A DNA stretch of 64,000 nt from Streptomyces cacaoi (GTDB lineage: Bacteria > Actinomycetota > Actinomycetes > Streptomycetales > Streptomycetaceae): positions 1 through 64,000 of the forward strand of contig NZ_BJMM01000018.1 in NCBI RefSeq assembly GCF_006539165.1. The letters run 5' to 3'. A program made the position numbers and the translations under genes. Positions 48,939 through 56,534 of the stretch are shown piece after piece; position 1 is the stretch's first letter, and every line of letters begins with the position of its first letter. The notes beneath the pieces were generated by a model, which was not told the origin of the DNA, made no database searches, and saw only the letters and a list, made by a program, of their open reading frames with translations.

Positions 48939-49742
48939 TCAGCCCAGCTCGCCGACCGCCTTCTTGATGTCGCCGGCGAAGGTGCTCACCTCGGTGTAGA
49001 CACCGGGCTTGCCGGGCCGGGCGCAGCCCTCGCCCCAGCTGACGATGCCGACCTGGACCCACTGGTCGGCGTCGTCCTTGCGGAACATCGGGCCGCCGGA
49101 GTCGCCCTGGCAGGAGTCGATGCCGCCGGTGTCGAGCTTGCCCGCGCAGATCTCCTCGTCCTCGATGAGGTTGGAGTAGGCGCTCTTGCAGGTGGCGTCG
49201 TCGACGAACGGCACCTCGGCCTTGAGGAGCTTGGTCTGCTGGTCGCCGCCTTCCTTGTCGGCGCCCCAGCCGGCTATCTGGAAGTCGCCGTTGTTGTAGG
49301 CGTCGGTCTCGGCGATGGCCAGCGTCGGCTGGTCGATGGGCTTGTCCAGCTTGATGACGGCCCAGTCCTTGCCGTTGCCGTCGTAGCCGGGCGCCTGGAT
49401 GACCTTAGTGGACTTCACCGTGACGGCGTCGGGGCTGTCGAGGTCCACCACGCCGCCGGTGACGGAGATGCTGGTGTCGTCGCCGCTGCCGTCCACGCAG
49501 TGCGCCGCGGTGAGCACGACGTCCTTCTCCACCAGCGAGCCGCCGCAGCCCATGGAGAGCCGGACCATGAACGGGAACTCGCCCTGCTCGGCAGGGGTTC
49601 CGCCGACGATACGGGTGCCGGGCTGGCTGCCGTGGTGCTCGGCGGGGGCGGCCGTGGCGCCGTTCGGGCTCAGGCTGAACGCGGCGAGGGCGACGGTGCC
49701 GACGGCGGCGAGTCTCTTGACGTGCTTGACCGTGTTCTTCAA
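48939..49742 (-). CDS. Secreted trypsin-like serine protease (S1 family)
   Basis: A 267-residue exported protease precursor. A TTG start at 49742, preceded by GAGAGGAC, gives a good signal peptide (KNTVKHVKRLAAVGTVALAAFSLSPNGATA-AP). A short propeptide ends at R-IVGG, the trypsinogen-type activation site. The catalytic triad is His in LTAAHC, Asp in KDWAVIKL and Ser in CQGDSGGP. The Asp six residues before the catalytic Ser (IDSCQGDSGG) predicts trypsin specificity for Arg/Lys. Six cysteines fit three disulfides. It resembles Streptomyces griseus trypsin. Earlier ATGs in frame would bury the signal peptide. Confidence 0.93.
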   Translation of the reverse strand: MKNTVKHVKRLAAVGTVALAAFSLSPNGATAAPAEHHGSQPGTRIVGGTPAEQGEFPFMVRLSMGCGGSLVEKDVVLTAAHCVDGSGDDTSISVTGGVVDLDSPDAVTVKSTKVIQAPGYDGNGKDWAVIKLDKPIDQPTLAIAETDAYNNGDFQIAGWGADKEGGDQQTKLLKAEVPFVDDATCKSAYSNLIEDEEICAGKLDTGGIDSCQGDSGGPMFRKDDADQWVQVGIVSWGEGCARPGKPGVYTEVSTFAGDIKKAVGELG

Positions 49743-49877
49743 CGGATGTCCTCTCGTGGGGGGTTGTGCAGGGTCCGGCGCCGGTCGGGGCATCCGCCGC
49801 ACCTGCCATTTATGCCAGGCACATGACAACGGACACGGCGGGATCATCCGGGAGCACGGAAGGATGTCCTGCCACCT

Positions 49878-49939
49878 CGCGGCAGCGCCGGAAATGCTGC
49901 CGCGATTATGGTGAGGTTTCGAACACCCTGACAAGGGTG
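49878..49939. promoter_or_regulatory. Two perfect inverted repeats upstream of the protease gene
   Basis: CGCGGCAGC-N9-GCTGCCGCG at 49878-49904 and CACCCT-GACA-AGGGTG at 49924-49939, in the 287-bp gap upstream of the protease start. Both are good candidates for operators controlling protease expression; neither is followed by a T-run. Confidence 0.5.
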
Positions 49940-49990
49940 CCTGTCGTGTCGCACGCATGTGCAACAGACATCCCCCACAGGGGGGTTGGG

Positions 49991-50022
49991 GGCCGGCGGC
50001 GACACCCGCACCACCGCCGGCC
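49991..50022 (-). terminator. Terminator downstream of the sigma factor gene
   Basis: Perfect 9-bp stem GGCCGGCGG/CCGCCGGCC with a 14-nt loop, 7 bp after the sigma-factor stop on the minus strand. Confidence 0.75.
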
Positions 50023-50029
50023 GAACCGA

Positions 50030-51292
50030 TCAGTCCAGGTAGCCGCGCAGTTGGTCCGCGAAGGCGTGCTCGCGCAGCCTCGTCAGCGTCTTCGACTCGA
50101 TCTGCCGTATCCGCTCCCGCGTCACCCCGAACAGCCGGCCGATCTCCTCCAGCGTGCGGGGCCGGCCGTCGACGAGGCCGTACCGCAGCTGCACGACCTT
50201 GCGCTCCCGCTCCCCCAACGTGCTCAGCACGGCGTCCAGATGCTGGCGCAGCAGCAGGAACGAGGCCGACTCCACCGGCGAGGGAGCGTCACCGTCCTCG
50301 ATCAGATCGCCCAGGCTGACATCGTCCTCCTCGCCGACCGGCGCATGCAGCGAGACCGGCTCCTGCGCCAGCCGCAGCACCTCCGTCACCCGCTCCTCGG
50401 TCAACTCCAGCTGCGCGGCGACCTCTTCGGCCGACGGCTCGTAGCCCCTCTCCTGGAGCATCCGGCGCTGCACCCGCACGACCCGGTTGATCAGCTCCAC
50501 CACATGCACCGGCACCCGGATGGTGCGGGCCTGGTCGGCCAGCGCGCGGGACATCGCCTGCCGGATCCACCACGTCGCATAGGTGGAGAACTTGTAGCCA
50601 CGCGCGTAGTCGAACTTCTCCACCGCGCGGATCAGGCCGAGATTGCCCTCCTGCACCAGGTCGAGCATGGTCAGCCCGCGGCCCACGTACCGCTTCGCCA
50701 CCGAGACGACCAGCCGCAGATTGGACTCGATCAGCCGCCGCTTGGCCACCCGGCCCAGCACCACGATCCGGTCGAGGTCCAGCGCCAGCCGCTCGTCCAG
50801 GCCCGTCTCCCGGCCGAGCTTCTCCTCGGCGAACAGGCCCGCCTCCACCCGGCGCGCCAGCTCCACCTCCTCCGCCGCCGACAGCAGCGGAATCCGGCCG
50901 ATCTCCCGCAGGTACTGGCGGAACAGATCGGCCGACGGGCCCGACGGCTGCTCGGCCCGTACCGCCGCGGGCCCGGCAGGTTCCGGTTCCGCCGGCTCCC
51001 GCTGTTCCACCGGCACCGGCGACGGCGCGAGCGCCGGCGGCGGGTCCGACTCCAGCCCCGGCGGGCCCGGTTGGGCGGGCACGAGGCCGGCCGGGGCACC
51101 GGGCGGCGGAAGCGGAACGGCCGGCGGCGCCGGGAGCGGAGCGACCGGCGGGGCTGCGGGGGCGGCCGTGGCCGCGGGGGTCAGGGTCCGGGTCTGCACG
51201 GGGGCGACCTCCAGGGTGATCGCTGCCGGTTCGGGGGCGGCGTGCGAGACGGGGACGGCTGCGGCCCGGCCGCGCTCCATCCCGTACGTCAT
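50030..51292 (-). CDS. hrdA: RNA polymerase group-2 sigma factor, HrdA-like
   Basis: A 420-residue sigma-70 protein. The first roughly 110 residues are Pro/Ala-rich, replacing region 1.1. Region 1.2 is SADLFRQYLREIGRIPLLSAAEE; regions 2.1-2.4 are ESNLRLVVSVAKRYVGRGLTMLDLVQEGNLGL to YATWWIRQAMSRALADQARTIRVP; regions 3 and 4 follow with the 4.2 HTH in TLEEIGRLFGVTRERIRQIESKTLTRLREH. It belongs to the RpoD-like group, so it should read promoters like those of HrdB. Placement next to dnaG is what I recall for Streptomyces hrdA, so the symbol is an inference. The start is uncertain: ATG at 51292 or 51280, neither with a clear SD. Confidence 0.85.
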   Translation of the reverse strand: MTYGMERGRAAAVPVSHAAPEPAAITLEVAPVQTRTLTPAATAAPAAPPVAPLPAPPAVPLPPPGAPAGLVPAQPGPPGLESDPPPALAPSPVPVEQREPAEPEPAGPAAVRAEQPSGPSADLFRQYLREIGRIPLLSAAEEVELARRVEAGLFAEEKLGRETGLDERLALDLDRIVVLGRVAKRRLIESNLRLVVSVAKRYVGRGLTMLDLVQEGNLGLIRAVEKFDYARGYKFSTYATWWIRQAMSRALADQARTIRVPVHVVELINRVVRVQRRMLQERGYEPSAEEVAAQLELTEERVTEVLRLAQEPVSLHAPVGEEDDVSLGDLIEDGDAPSPVESASFLLLRQHLDAVLSTLGERERKVVQLRYGLVDGRPRTLEEIGRLFGVTRERIRQIESKTLTRLREHAFADQLRGYLD

Positions 51293-51529
51293 GTGCGAGT
51301 GCGCGGGGCACCGCGGCCTCTCGTGGCCGGTGCGGCCGACAGGGCCGGCACGACCGGCGCGCCCGGCACCACCCCGCTCCGAGGACTCATGCACCGCAAA
51401 CCAGTGTGGAGTACGACACACCGCCGCCACGAGGGTCGTGCGTACAGTTTTTGGGCCGAACGTGACGCGGTGCGCACGCGGTGTCGCCACAGCCGGCACA
51501 TCCGCCCCGGCCGCCCCGGGCGGAGGGGC
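51293..51529 (-). promoter_or_regulatory. Leader region of the sigma factor gene
   Basis: 237 bp between dnaG and the sigma-factor start. The part near 51380-51460 is less G+C-rich and includes a run of five T (AAAAA on the minus strand). No -35/-10 pair is certain. An open frame continuous with the sigma gene crosses it but has no SD or family similarity. Confidence 0.35.
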
Positions 51530-54406
51530 TCAGAGCGCCCCGGCCCCGTGCTCGCGCAGGGCGATCCCGTACTGCTGGAGCGTCCAGATCTGCTGCCGCA
51601 CGGCCGCCGACTGCTCCACGTCCCGCCGGGCCTCCAGCCGACGGGCCACGCCCTCCAGCTCCGCGATGCGTGCGTTGACCGCCGCCCGGCGCACCGCCAC
51701 CAACTGCTCACCCGCGTACGCCTCGTCCGGCTCGCGGTTCCGCGCCGCGCGCAGAGGCTCCACCGCCAGCTCCGTCACCAGGGCGCGCACGCCGTCGTCC
51801 GGCGCCGCGTCCCGCACCCGGGCCAGATACCCGCCGTCCCCCACGCCCGCCTCGGCGCCGCCCGCCGCCTCGATGAGCGACCGCACCGCCGCGTACGGCG
51901 GGGCCGTGAACTCGTCCGGCTCGTAGGCGTCGAACGCCGGCGAGACCAGCTCCGGCCGCTGGAGCGCCAGCTTGAGCAGCTCGCGCTCCACACGGTGCGC
52001 CGGGCTGCGCAGATGCAGATCCGGGCCGCGCCGCACCGGCGGAGCGGCCACCGCCTGCGCACCGGCACCGCCAGGCCCCGGCCGCTGCCCCTGGCCGTTG
52101 CGCCCGCCCTGCTGCGGCGCGGCACGGCCCCGCTCCCGCGCCCAGCGGGCCAGCTGCGCGACCCGGCGGACGACGAACTGCTCGTCGACGATGCCGAGCA
52201 GCCCGGCCAGCCGCACGGCGCTCTCGTGCTGGAGCGCGCCGTCCTTGATCTGCGCCACCACCGGCGCGGCCTCCTCCAGCGCGGCCGAACGCCCGCCCGC
52301 CGTATCCAGGTTGTGCCGGTCGACGATCGACCGCATCGCGAAGTCGAAGAGCGGGGTGCGGCCCTCGACGACCTCGGCCACCGCCGCGTCCCCCTGCGCC
52401 AGCCGCAGATCGCACGGGTCCATCCCGCCCGGTGTGATCGCGATCCAGGTGCGCGCCGCGAACTTCTGGTCGTCCTCGAACGCGCGCAGCGCTGCCTTCT
52501 GGCCCGCCGCGTCGCCGTCGAAGGTGAAGACCACCTCCGACTGCGAGTTGTCCATCAGCACCCGGCGCAGGATCTTGACGTGCTCCCCGCCGAACGCGGT
52601 GCCGCAGGTGGCGATGGCCGTCCGGATCCCGGCCAGATGGCAGGCCATGACATCGGTGTAGCCCTCGACCACCACCGCGCGGTTCTCCTTGGCGATCTCC
52701 CGCTTCGCCAGATCGATGCCGTACAGCACCTGGGACTTGCGGTAGATCGGCGTCTCGGGCGTGTTCAGATACTTCGGCCCCTGGTCGTCCTCGCGCAGCT
52801 TGCGGGCGCCGAAGCCGACGACGTCGCCCGTGATGTCCCGGATCGGCCACATCAGCCGGCCGCGGAACCGGTCGATCGGCCGGCCGTTGCGCGCCTCCTG
52901 CGCCAGCCCGGAAGCCGTCAGCTCGCGGTCCGTGAACCCCTGCCCGCGCAGATACCGCACCAGATGATCCCAGCCCGCCGGCGCGTACCCGATGCCGAAG
53001 TGCCGCGCCGCCTCCTGGTCGAACCCGCGCTCGCCCAGGAACCTGCGCGCCGGCTCGGCCTCCGGCCCGTCCAGCTGCTCGGCGTAGTACCGCGCCGCCA
53101 CCTTGTGCGCCTCGACCAGCCGGGTCCGCTCTCCCTGCTGCGAGGCCCGGCCGTACCCGCCCTCCTCGTACCGCAGCGTGATCCCGGCCCGCGCCGCGAG
53201 CCGCTCGACCGCCTCGGAGAAGGACAGATGATCGACCTTCATGACGAAGTCGAGGGTGTCCCCGCCTTCCTCGCAGCCGAAGCAGTTGCCCGTGAGGATG
53301 TTGTCCTCCAGGACGAACGCCGCCCCCTGCTCGACGGTCGCGCAGAAGACCTCCTCGACCCGCTCGGTGCTCTCGACCGACTGCACGACCCAGCCGCGCC
53401 GGGTGAACTTCTTGTCCGCTTCCACGAACCGCTTGCGGTGTGCCGAGTGGAGGAAGAAGTCCTCGGTGAGGTCCTCGTTGAGGAAGTGCACGCGGTAGAC
53501 AGGGCTGGCCTCGCGGCCGGGGAAGCCCTCCCGTACCTGCTCGGTGATGCCGTAGGTGCCGATGCCGAGTCTCGTACAGACGGCACGCACATACTCCAGG
53601 GTCTCCCGCTCGGCGCAGTGGAGCATGACCGTGCCGTCCTTGGCGACGTGCCCGTCGGCCGCGACGTACCCCGCGAGCCATCCGTACAGGTAGGGCACGG
53701 ACTCGTCCAGCGGCGGCGGCGACTTGAAGAACTTCGGCAGATGGTGGATCTGGATCTGCCGCTCGCTGTGCGTCTGCGCGCTGTGCGGGAACCAGGTGAG
53801 CAGCTCGGCGTCCTTCACGGGATCGAGCTGTGCCATGGCTCCGGTGCCGTTCAGCGTGCCGTCGCCGTAGGTGATGCCGTGCGCGATACCGAACGGCGAA
53901 GGCGTTGTGCGCCGGACCCGCGAGCCGGGGAAGACATGGCCGAGCCGGTGCTGGGGACGGAGTTCGGAGGTGATGACCTCCCGCAGCCCGCGCTGGCTCT
54001 TGCCGGAGCGGACGAACCAGCGGTGTTCCGGCGTGGCATGGATCACCTTCGTCTGCCCGTTGCGGCTCAGCGTGATCTTCATCAGAGGCTGGACGCCGAA
54101 GGACCGGAAGGGGGCCTCGTACCAGTTGCCGCTCCGGGTGAGGACGCGATGGGTGCCACCGGCCAGCTCACGGATCGGCCTGACGCCCTCCCAGGTCAGC
54201 ACCCGGGTCTCCCCCGCGAGACAGTGGTAGAAGCCCTTGCTCGGGCTGACGTGGAAGGACGGGGACTTCTCGTCGTGGAAGGGGCACAGGCCCTTGAGGT
54301 TGCCGCCGCCGGCGTTGCGGAGCTGGAGGTATTCGGAGACGACGGAGTCGATCGGGACCGCGTCCCGTACCGCCTTCACGTCCTCGTCATTGATCCTGCC
54401 GGCCAC
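51530..54406 (-). CDS. dnaG: DNA primase DnaG interrupted by an intein
   Basis: A 958-residue precursor of the replicative primase; the spliced protein would be 645 residues, normal for actinobacteria. The N extein (residues 1-61) has CPFHDEKSPSFHVSPSKGFYH. Residues 62-374 are an intein, and the C extein resumes CFGCEEGGDTLDFVMKVDHLSF. The joined sequence restores the CHC2 zinc finger. The TOPRIM core shows VVVEGYTDVMACHLAGI and TFDGDAAGQKAA, and the C-terminal helicase-binding region ends the protein. Without splicing the zinc finger is broken, so splicing should be essential. The GTG at 54406 lies 6 nt after TAGACT with no SD (leaderless). Flanked by poxB and the hrdA-like gene on the same strand. 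Confidence 0.96.
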   Translation of the reverse strand: MAGRINDEDVKAVRDAVPIDSVVSEYLQLRNAGGGNLKGLCPFHDEKSPSFHVSPSKGFYHCLAGETRVLTWEGVRPIRELAGGTHRVLTRSGNWYEAPFRSFGVQPLMKITLSRNGQTKVIHATPEHRWFVRSGKSQRGLREVITSELRPQHRLGHVFPGSRVRRTTPSPFGIAHGITYGDGTLNGTGAMAQLDPVKDAELLTWFPHSAQTHSERQIQIHHLPKFFKSPPPLDESVPYLYGWLAGYVAADGHVAKDGTVMLHCAERETLEYVRAVCTRLGIGTYGITEQVREGFPGREASPVYRVHFLNEDLTEDFFLHSAHRKRFVEADKKFTRRGWVVQSVESTERVEEVFCATVEQGAAFVLEDNILTGNCFGCEEGGDTLDFVMKVDHLSFSEAVERLAARAGITLRYEEGGYGRASQQGERTRLVEAHKVAARYYAEQLDGPEAEPARRFLGERGFDQEAARHFGIGYAPAGWDHLVRYLRGQGFTDRELTASGLAQEARNGRPIDRFRGRLMWPIRDITGDVVGFGARKLREDDQGPKYLNTPETPIYRKSQVLYGIDLAKREIAKENRAVVVEGYTDVMACHLAGIRTAIATCGTAFGGEHVKILRRVLMDNSQSEVVFTFDGDAAGQKAALRAFEDDQKFAARTWIAITPGGMDPCDLRLAQGDAAVAEVVEGRTPLFDFAMRSIVDRHNLDTAGGRSAALEEAAPVVAQIKDGALQHESAVRLAGLLGIVDEQFVVRRVAQLARWARERGRAAPQQGGRNGQGQRPGPGGAGAQAVAAPPVRRGPDLHLRSPAHRVERELLKLALQRPELVSPAFDAYEPDEFTAPPYAAVRSLIEAAGGAEAGVGDGGYLARVRDAAPDDGVRALVTELAVEPLRAARNREPDEAYAGEQLVAVRRAAVNARIAELEGVARRLEARRDVEQSAAVRQQIWTLQQYGIALREHGAGAL
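53285..54223 (-). mobile_element. Intein in DnaG with LAGLIDADG homing-endonuclease motifs
   Basis: A 313-residue in-frame intervening protein. It starts with Cys (block A: CLAGETRVLTWEGVRPI), has block B with the Thr-x-x-His motif (HATPEHRWF), and ends VFCATVEQGAAFVLEDNILTGN followed by Cys as +1. Block F has Cys in place of the common Asp, and the penultimate residue is Gly instead of His. Two dodecapeptide-like motifs, GIAHGITYGDGT and LYGWLAGYVAADG, mark a LAGLIDADG endonuclease. It sits exactly at the third zinc-ligand Cys of the DnaG zinc finger. Its G+C is lower: 35 of 60 bases at 53401-53460 and 39 of 60 at 54061-54120, against 47 of 60 at 52381-52440 in the extein. Confidence 0.95.
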
Positions 54407-54475
54407 GTGGGAAGTCTACGGCGCGCCACCGACGGGACGGCCGGGCAGGGGCTCGGCCCGGAGACCGGGCGGTGA

Positions 54476-56218
54476 TCAGGGGCGGGGGATGTTGCGCAGG
54501 TTGGAGCGGGCCATCTGGACCATGCGGCCGACGCCGCCGTCCAGGACGGTCTTGCTCGCGGAGAGCGCGAAGCCGCTGATCTGCTCGCGGGTGATCTTCG
54601 GCGGCAGGGAGAGCGCGTTCGGGTCGGTGACGATGTCGATCAGTGCCGGGCCCTTGTGCTTGAGGGCGTCGCGCAGGGCGCCGCGCAGATGCTTGGGCTT
54701 GTCGACCCGCACGGCGTGCGCCCCGGCGGCCCGGGCCATCGCGGCGTAGTCGGTGCTGGGGGTGCTGGTGCCGTAGGAGGGCATGCCGTCGACCATCATC
54801 TCCAGGTCGACCATGCCGAGCGAGGAGTTGTTGAACAGCACGACCTTCACCGGCAGGTCGTACTGGACGAGGGTGAGGAAGTCGCCCATCAGCATGGAGA
54901 AGCCGCCGTCGCCGGACATCGAGACGACCTGGCGGTCCCGGTCGAGGAACTGGGCGCCGATGGCCTGCGGCATGGCGTTGGCCATCGAGCCGTGGCTGAA
55001 GGAGCCGATGACGCGGCGGCGGCCGTTGGGGGTGAGGTACCGGGCGGCCCACACGTTGCACATGCCGGTGTCGACGGTGAAGACGGCGTTCTCGGCGGCC
55101 TCCTCGTCCAGGATGGAGGCCACGTACTCGGGGTGGATCGGTACGTGCTTGTCGACCTTGCGGGTGTACGCCTTGACGACGCCCTCCAGCGCGTCGGCGT
55201 GCTTCTTGAGCATCCGGTCCAGGAAGCGGCGGCTGGTCTTGGGCTGGATCCTGGGGATCAGCTCGCGCAGGGTCTCGCGGACGTCGCCCCAGACGGCGAG
55301 GTCGAGCTGGGAGCGGCGGCCGAGGTGCTCGGCGCGGACGTCGACCTGGACGATGTGGTTGTTCTTGGGCAGGAAGCCCGGGTAGGGGAAGTCGGTGCCC
55401 AGCAGGATGAGCAGGTCGCACTCCTGGGTGGCCTCGTAGGCGGCGCCGTAGCCGAGGAGCCCGCTCATGCCGACGTCGTAGGGGTTGTCGTACTGGATCC
55501 ACTCCTTGCCGCGCAGGGCGTGGCCGACGGGCGACTTCAGCAGCTCGGCGAGGTGCATGACCTCCTGGTGCGCGTCGGCGGTGCCCCGGCCGCAGAAGAG
55601 GGTGATCTTCTCGGCCTTGTCGATCATGCGGGCCAGCGCCTCGATCTCGGCGTCGCCGGGGCGTACCCGGGGGCGCGAGGTGACCAGCGCGTGCTCCTCG
55701 GGGCTCTCGGGCGCGGGCCGGGCCGCGATGTCGCCGGGCAGGGCGACGACGCTGACGCCCTGCCGGCCGACGGCGTGCTGGATGGCCGTCTGGAGCACGC
55801 GCGGCATCTGCTGCTCGGTGGAGATCAGCTCGCTGTAGTGGCTGCACTCGGTGAACAGCCGCTCGGGGTGGGTCTCCTGGAAGTAGCTGGTGCCGATCTC
55901 GCTGCTGGGGATGTGCGAGGCGAGGGCCAGCACCGGGGCCATGGAGCGGTGGGCGTCGAACAGGCCGTTGATCAGGTGCAGATTGCCGGGGCCGCAGGAG
56001 CCGGCGCAGGCGGCCAGGGTCCCGGTGAGCTGGGCCTCGGCCCCGGCGGCGAAGGCGGCGGCCTCTTCGTGGCGCACCTGGACCCAGTCGATGGCGGAGG
56101 TGCGGCGGACCGCGTCGACGATCGGGTTCAGGCTGTCGCCCACCACCCCGTACAGCCGGCGCACCCCGGAGCGCGCCAGGGTGTCGACGAACTGCTCGGC
56201 CACGGTCTGCTTCGGCAT
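54476..56218 (-). CDS. poxB: Thiamine-dependent pyruvate dehydrogenase (quinone)/pyruvate oxidase type
   Basis: A 580-residue ThDP enzyme. The N-terminal domain holds the activating Glu (QVRHEEAAAFAAGAEAQLTG) and CAGSCGPGNLHLINGLFDAHRS. The middle FAD-binding-like domain follows, and the C-terminal ThDP/Mg motif is GDGGFSMLMGDFLTLVQYDLPVKVVLFNN. PoxB turns pyruvate into acetate and CO2 with electrons passed to quinones at the membrane. The ATG at 56218 is preceded by AAGGGA. It lies between dnaG and an FAD-dependent reductase gene, all on the minus strand, but gaps and a terminator argue for separate transcription. Confidence 0.92.
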   Translation of the reverse strand: MPKQTVAEQFVDTLARSGVRRLYGVVGDSLNPIVDAVRRTSAIDWVQVRHEEAAAFAAGAEAQLTGTLAACAGSCGPGNLHLINGLFDAHRSMAPVLALASHIPSSEIGTSYFQETHPERLFTECSHYSELISTEQQMPRVLQTAIQHAVGRQGVSVVALPGDIAARPAPESPEEHALVTSRPRVRPGDAEIEALARMIDKAEKITLFCGRGTADAHQEVMHLAELLKSPVGHALRGKEWIQYDNPYDVGMSGLLGYGAAYEATQECDLLILLGTDFPYPGFLPKNNHIVQVDVRAEHLGRRSQLDLAVWGDVRETLRELIPRIQPKTSRRFLDRMLKKHADALEGVVKAYTRKVDKHVPIHPEYVASILDEEAAENAVFTVDTGMCNVWAARYLTPNGRRRVIGSFSHGSMANAMPQAIGAQFLDRDRQVVSMSGDGGFSMLMGDFLTLVQYDLPVKVVLFNNSSLGMVDLEMMVDGMPSYGTSTPSTDYAAMARAAGAHAVRVDKPKHLRGALRDALKHKGPALIDIVTDPNALSLPPKITREQISGFALSASKTVLDGGVGRMVQMARSNLRNIPRP

Positions 56219-56534
56219 GCTCACGCGTCCCTTGCTCGCTGTCCGGTGCGCCCGGCGTACCCGGTGCACCCCGGGCGCCCTATGTGCCGGTTCGTCCGCA
56301 ATTTATCCCGGATGCCCCTCGGCGGCATCACCAGCGATCCGCCGGTGCCGCCGACGGGGCACACGGGCCTGCGGGCTCCCGGCGCGGGCGCGGCCCCGGC
56401 TGCGCCCGCGCCCGAGGGCCACCACCGGGCCGGGCCGCTGCCGGACGGCTCACCACCGGTTCAGGCCGCACCGCCCGGGGCGTGGCCACCGCACCCCGTC
56501 CGCCTCCGAGCGGACAGGGGTGCGGTGGCGCTCC
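56219..56534. terminator. Intergenic region with terminator hairpin (56485-56529)
   Basis: In this 316-bp gap a long hairpin lies directly after the reductase stop: CCACCGCACCCC plus GTCCGC pair with GCGGAC plus GGGGTGCGGTGG, interrupted by one bulged A (56485-56529). It should end reductase transcription. The remainder, up to poxB, carries the poxB promoter region, with no recognisable boxes. Confidence 0.8.

Noticed and set aside
51530..54406. Frameshift or misassembly in dnaG instead of an intein
   Set aside because: The insertion is in frame, has intein blocks in order and removal restores an exact zinc finger.
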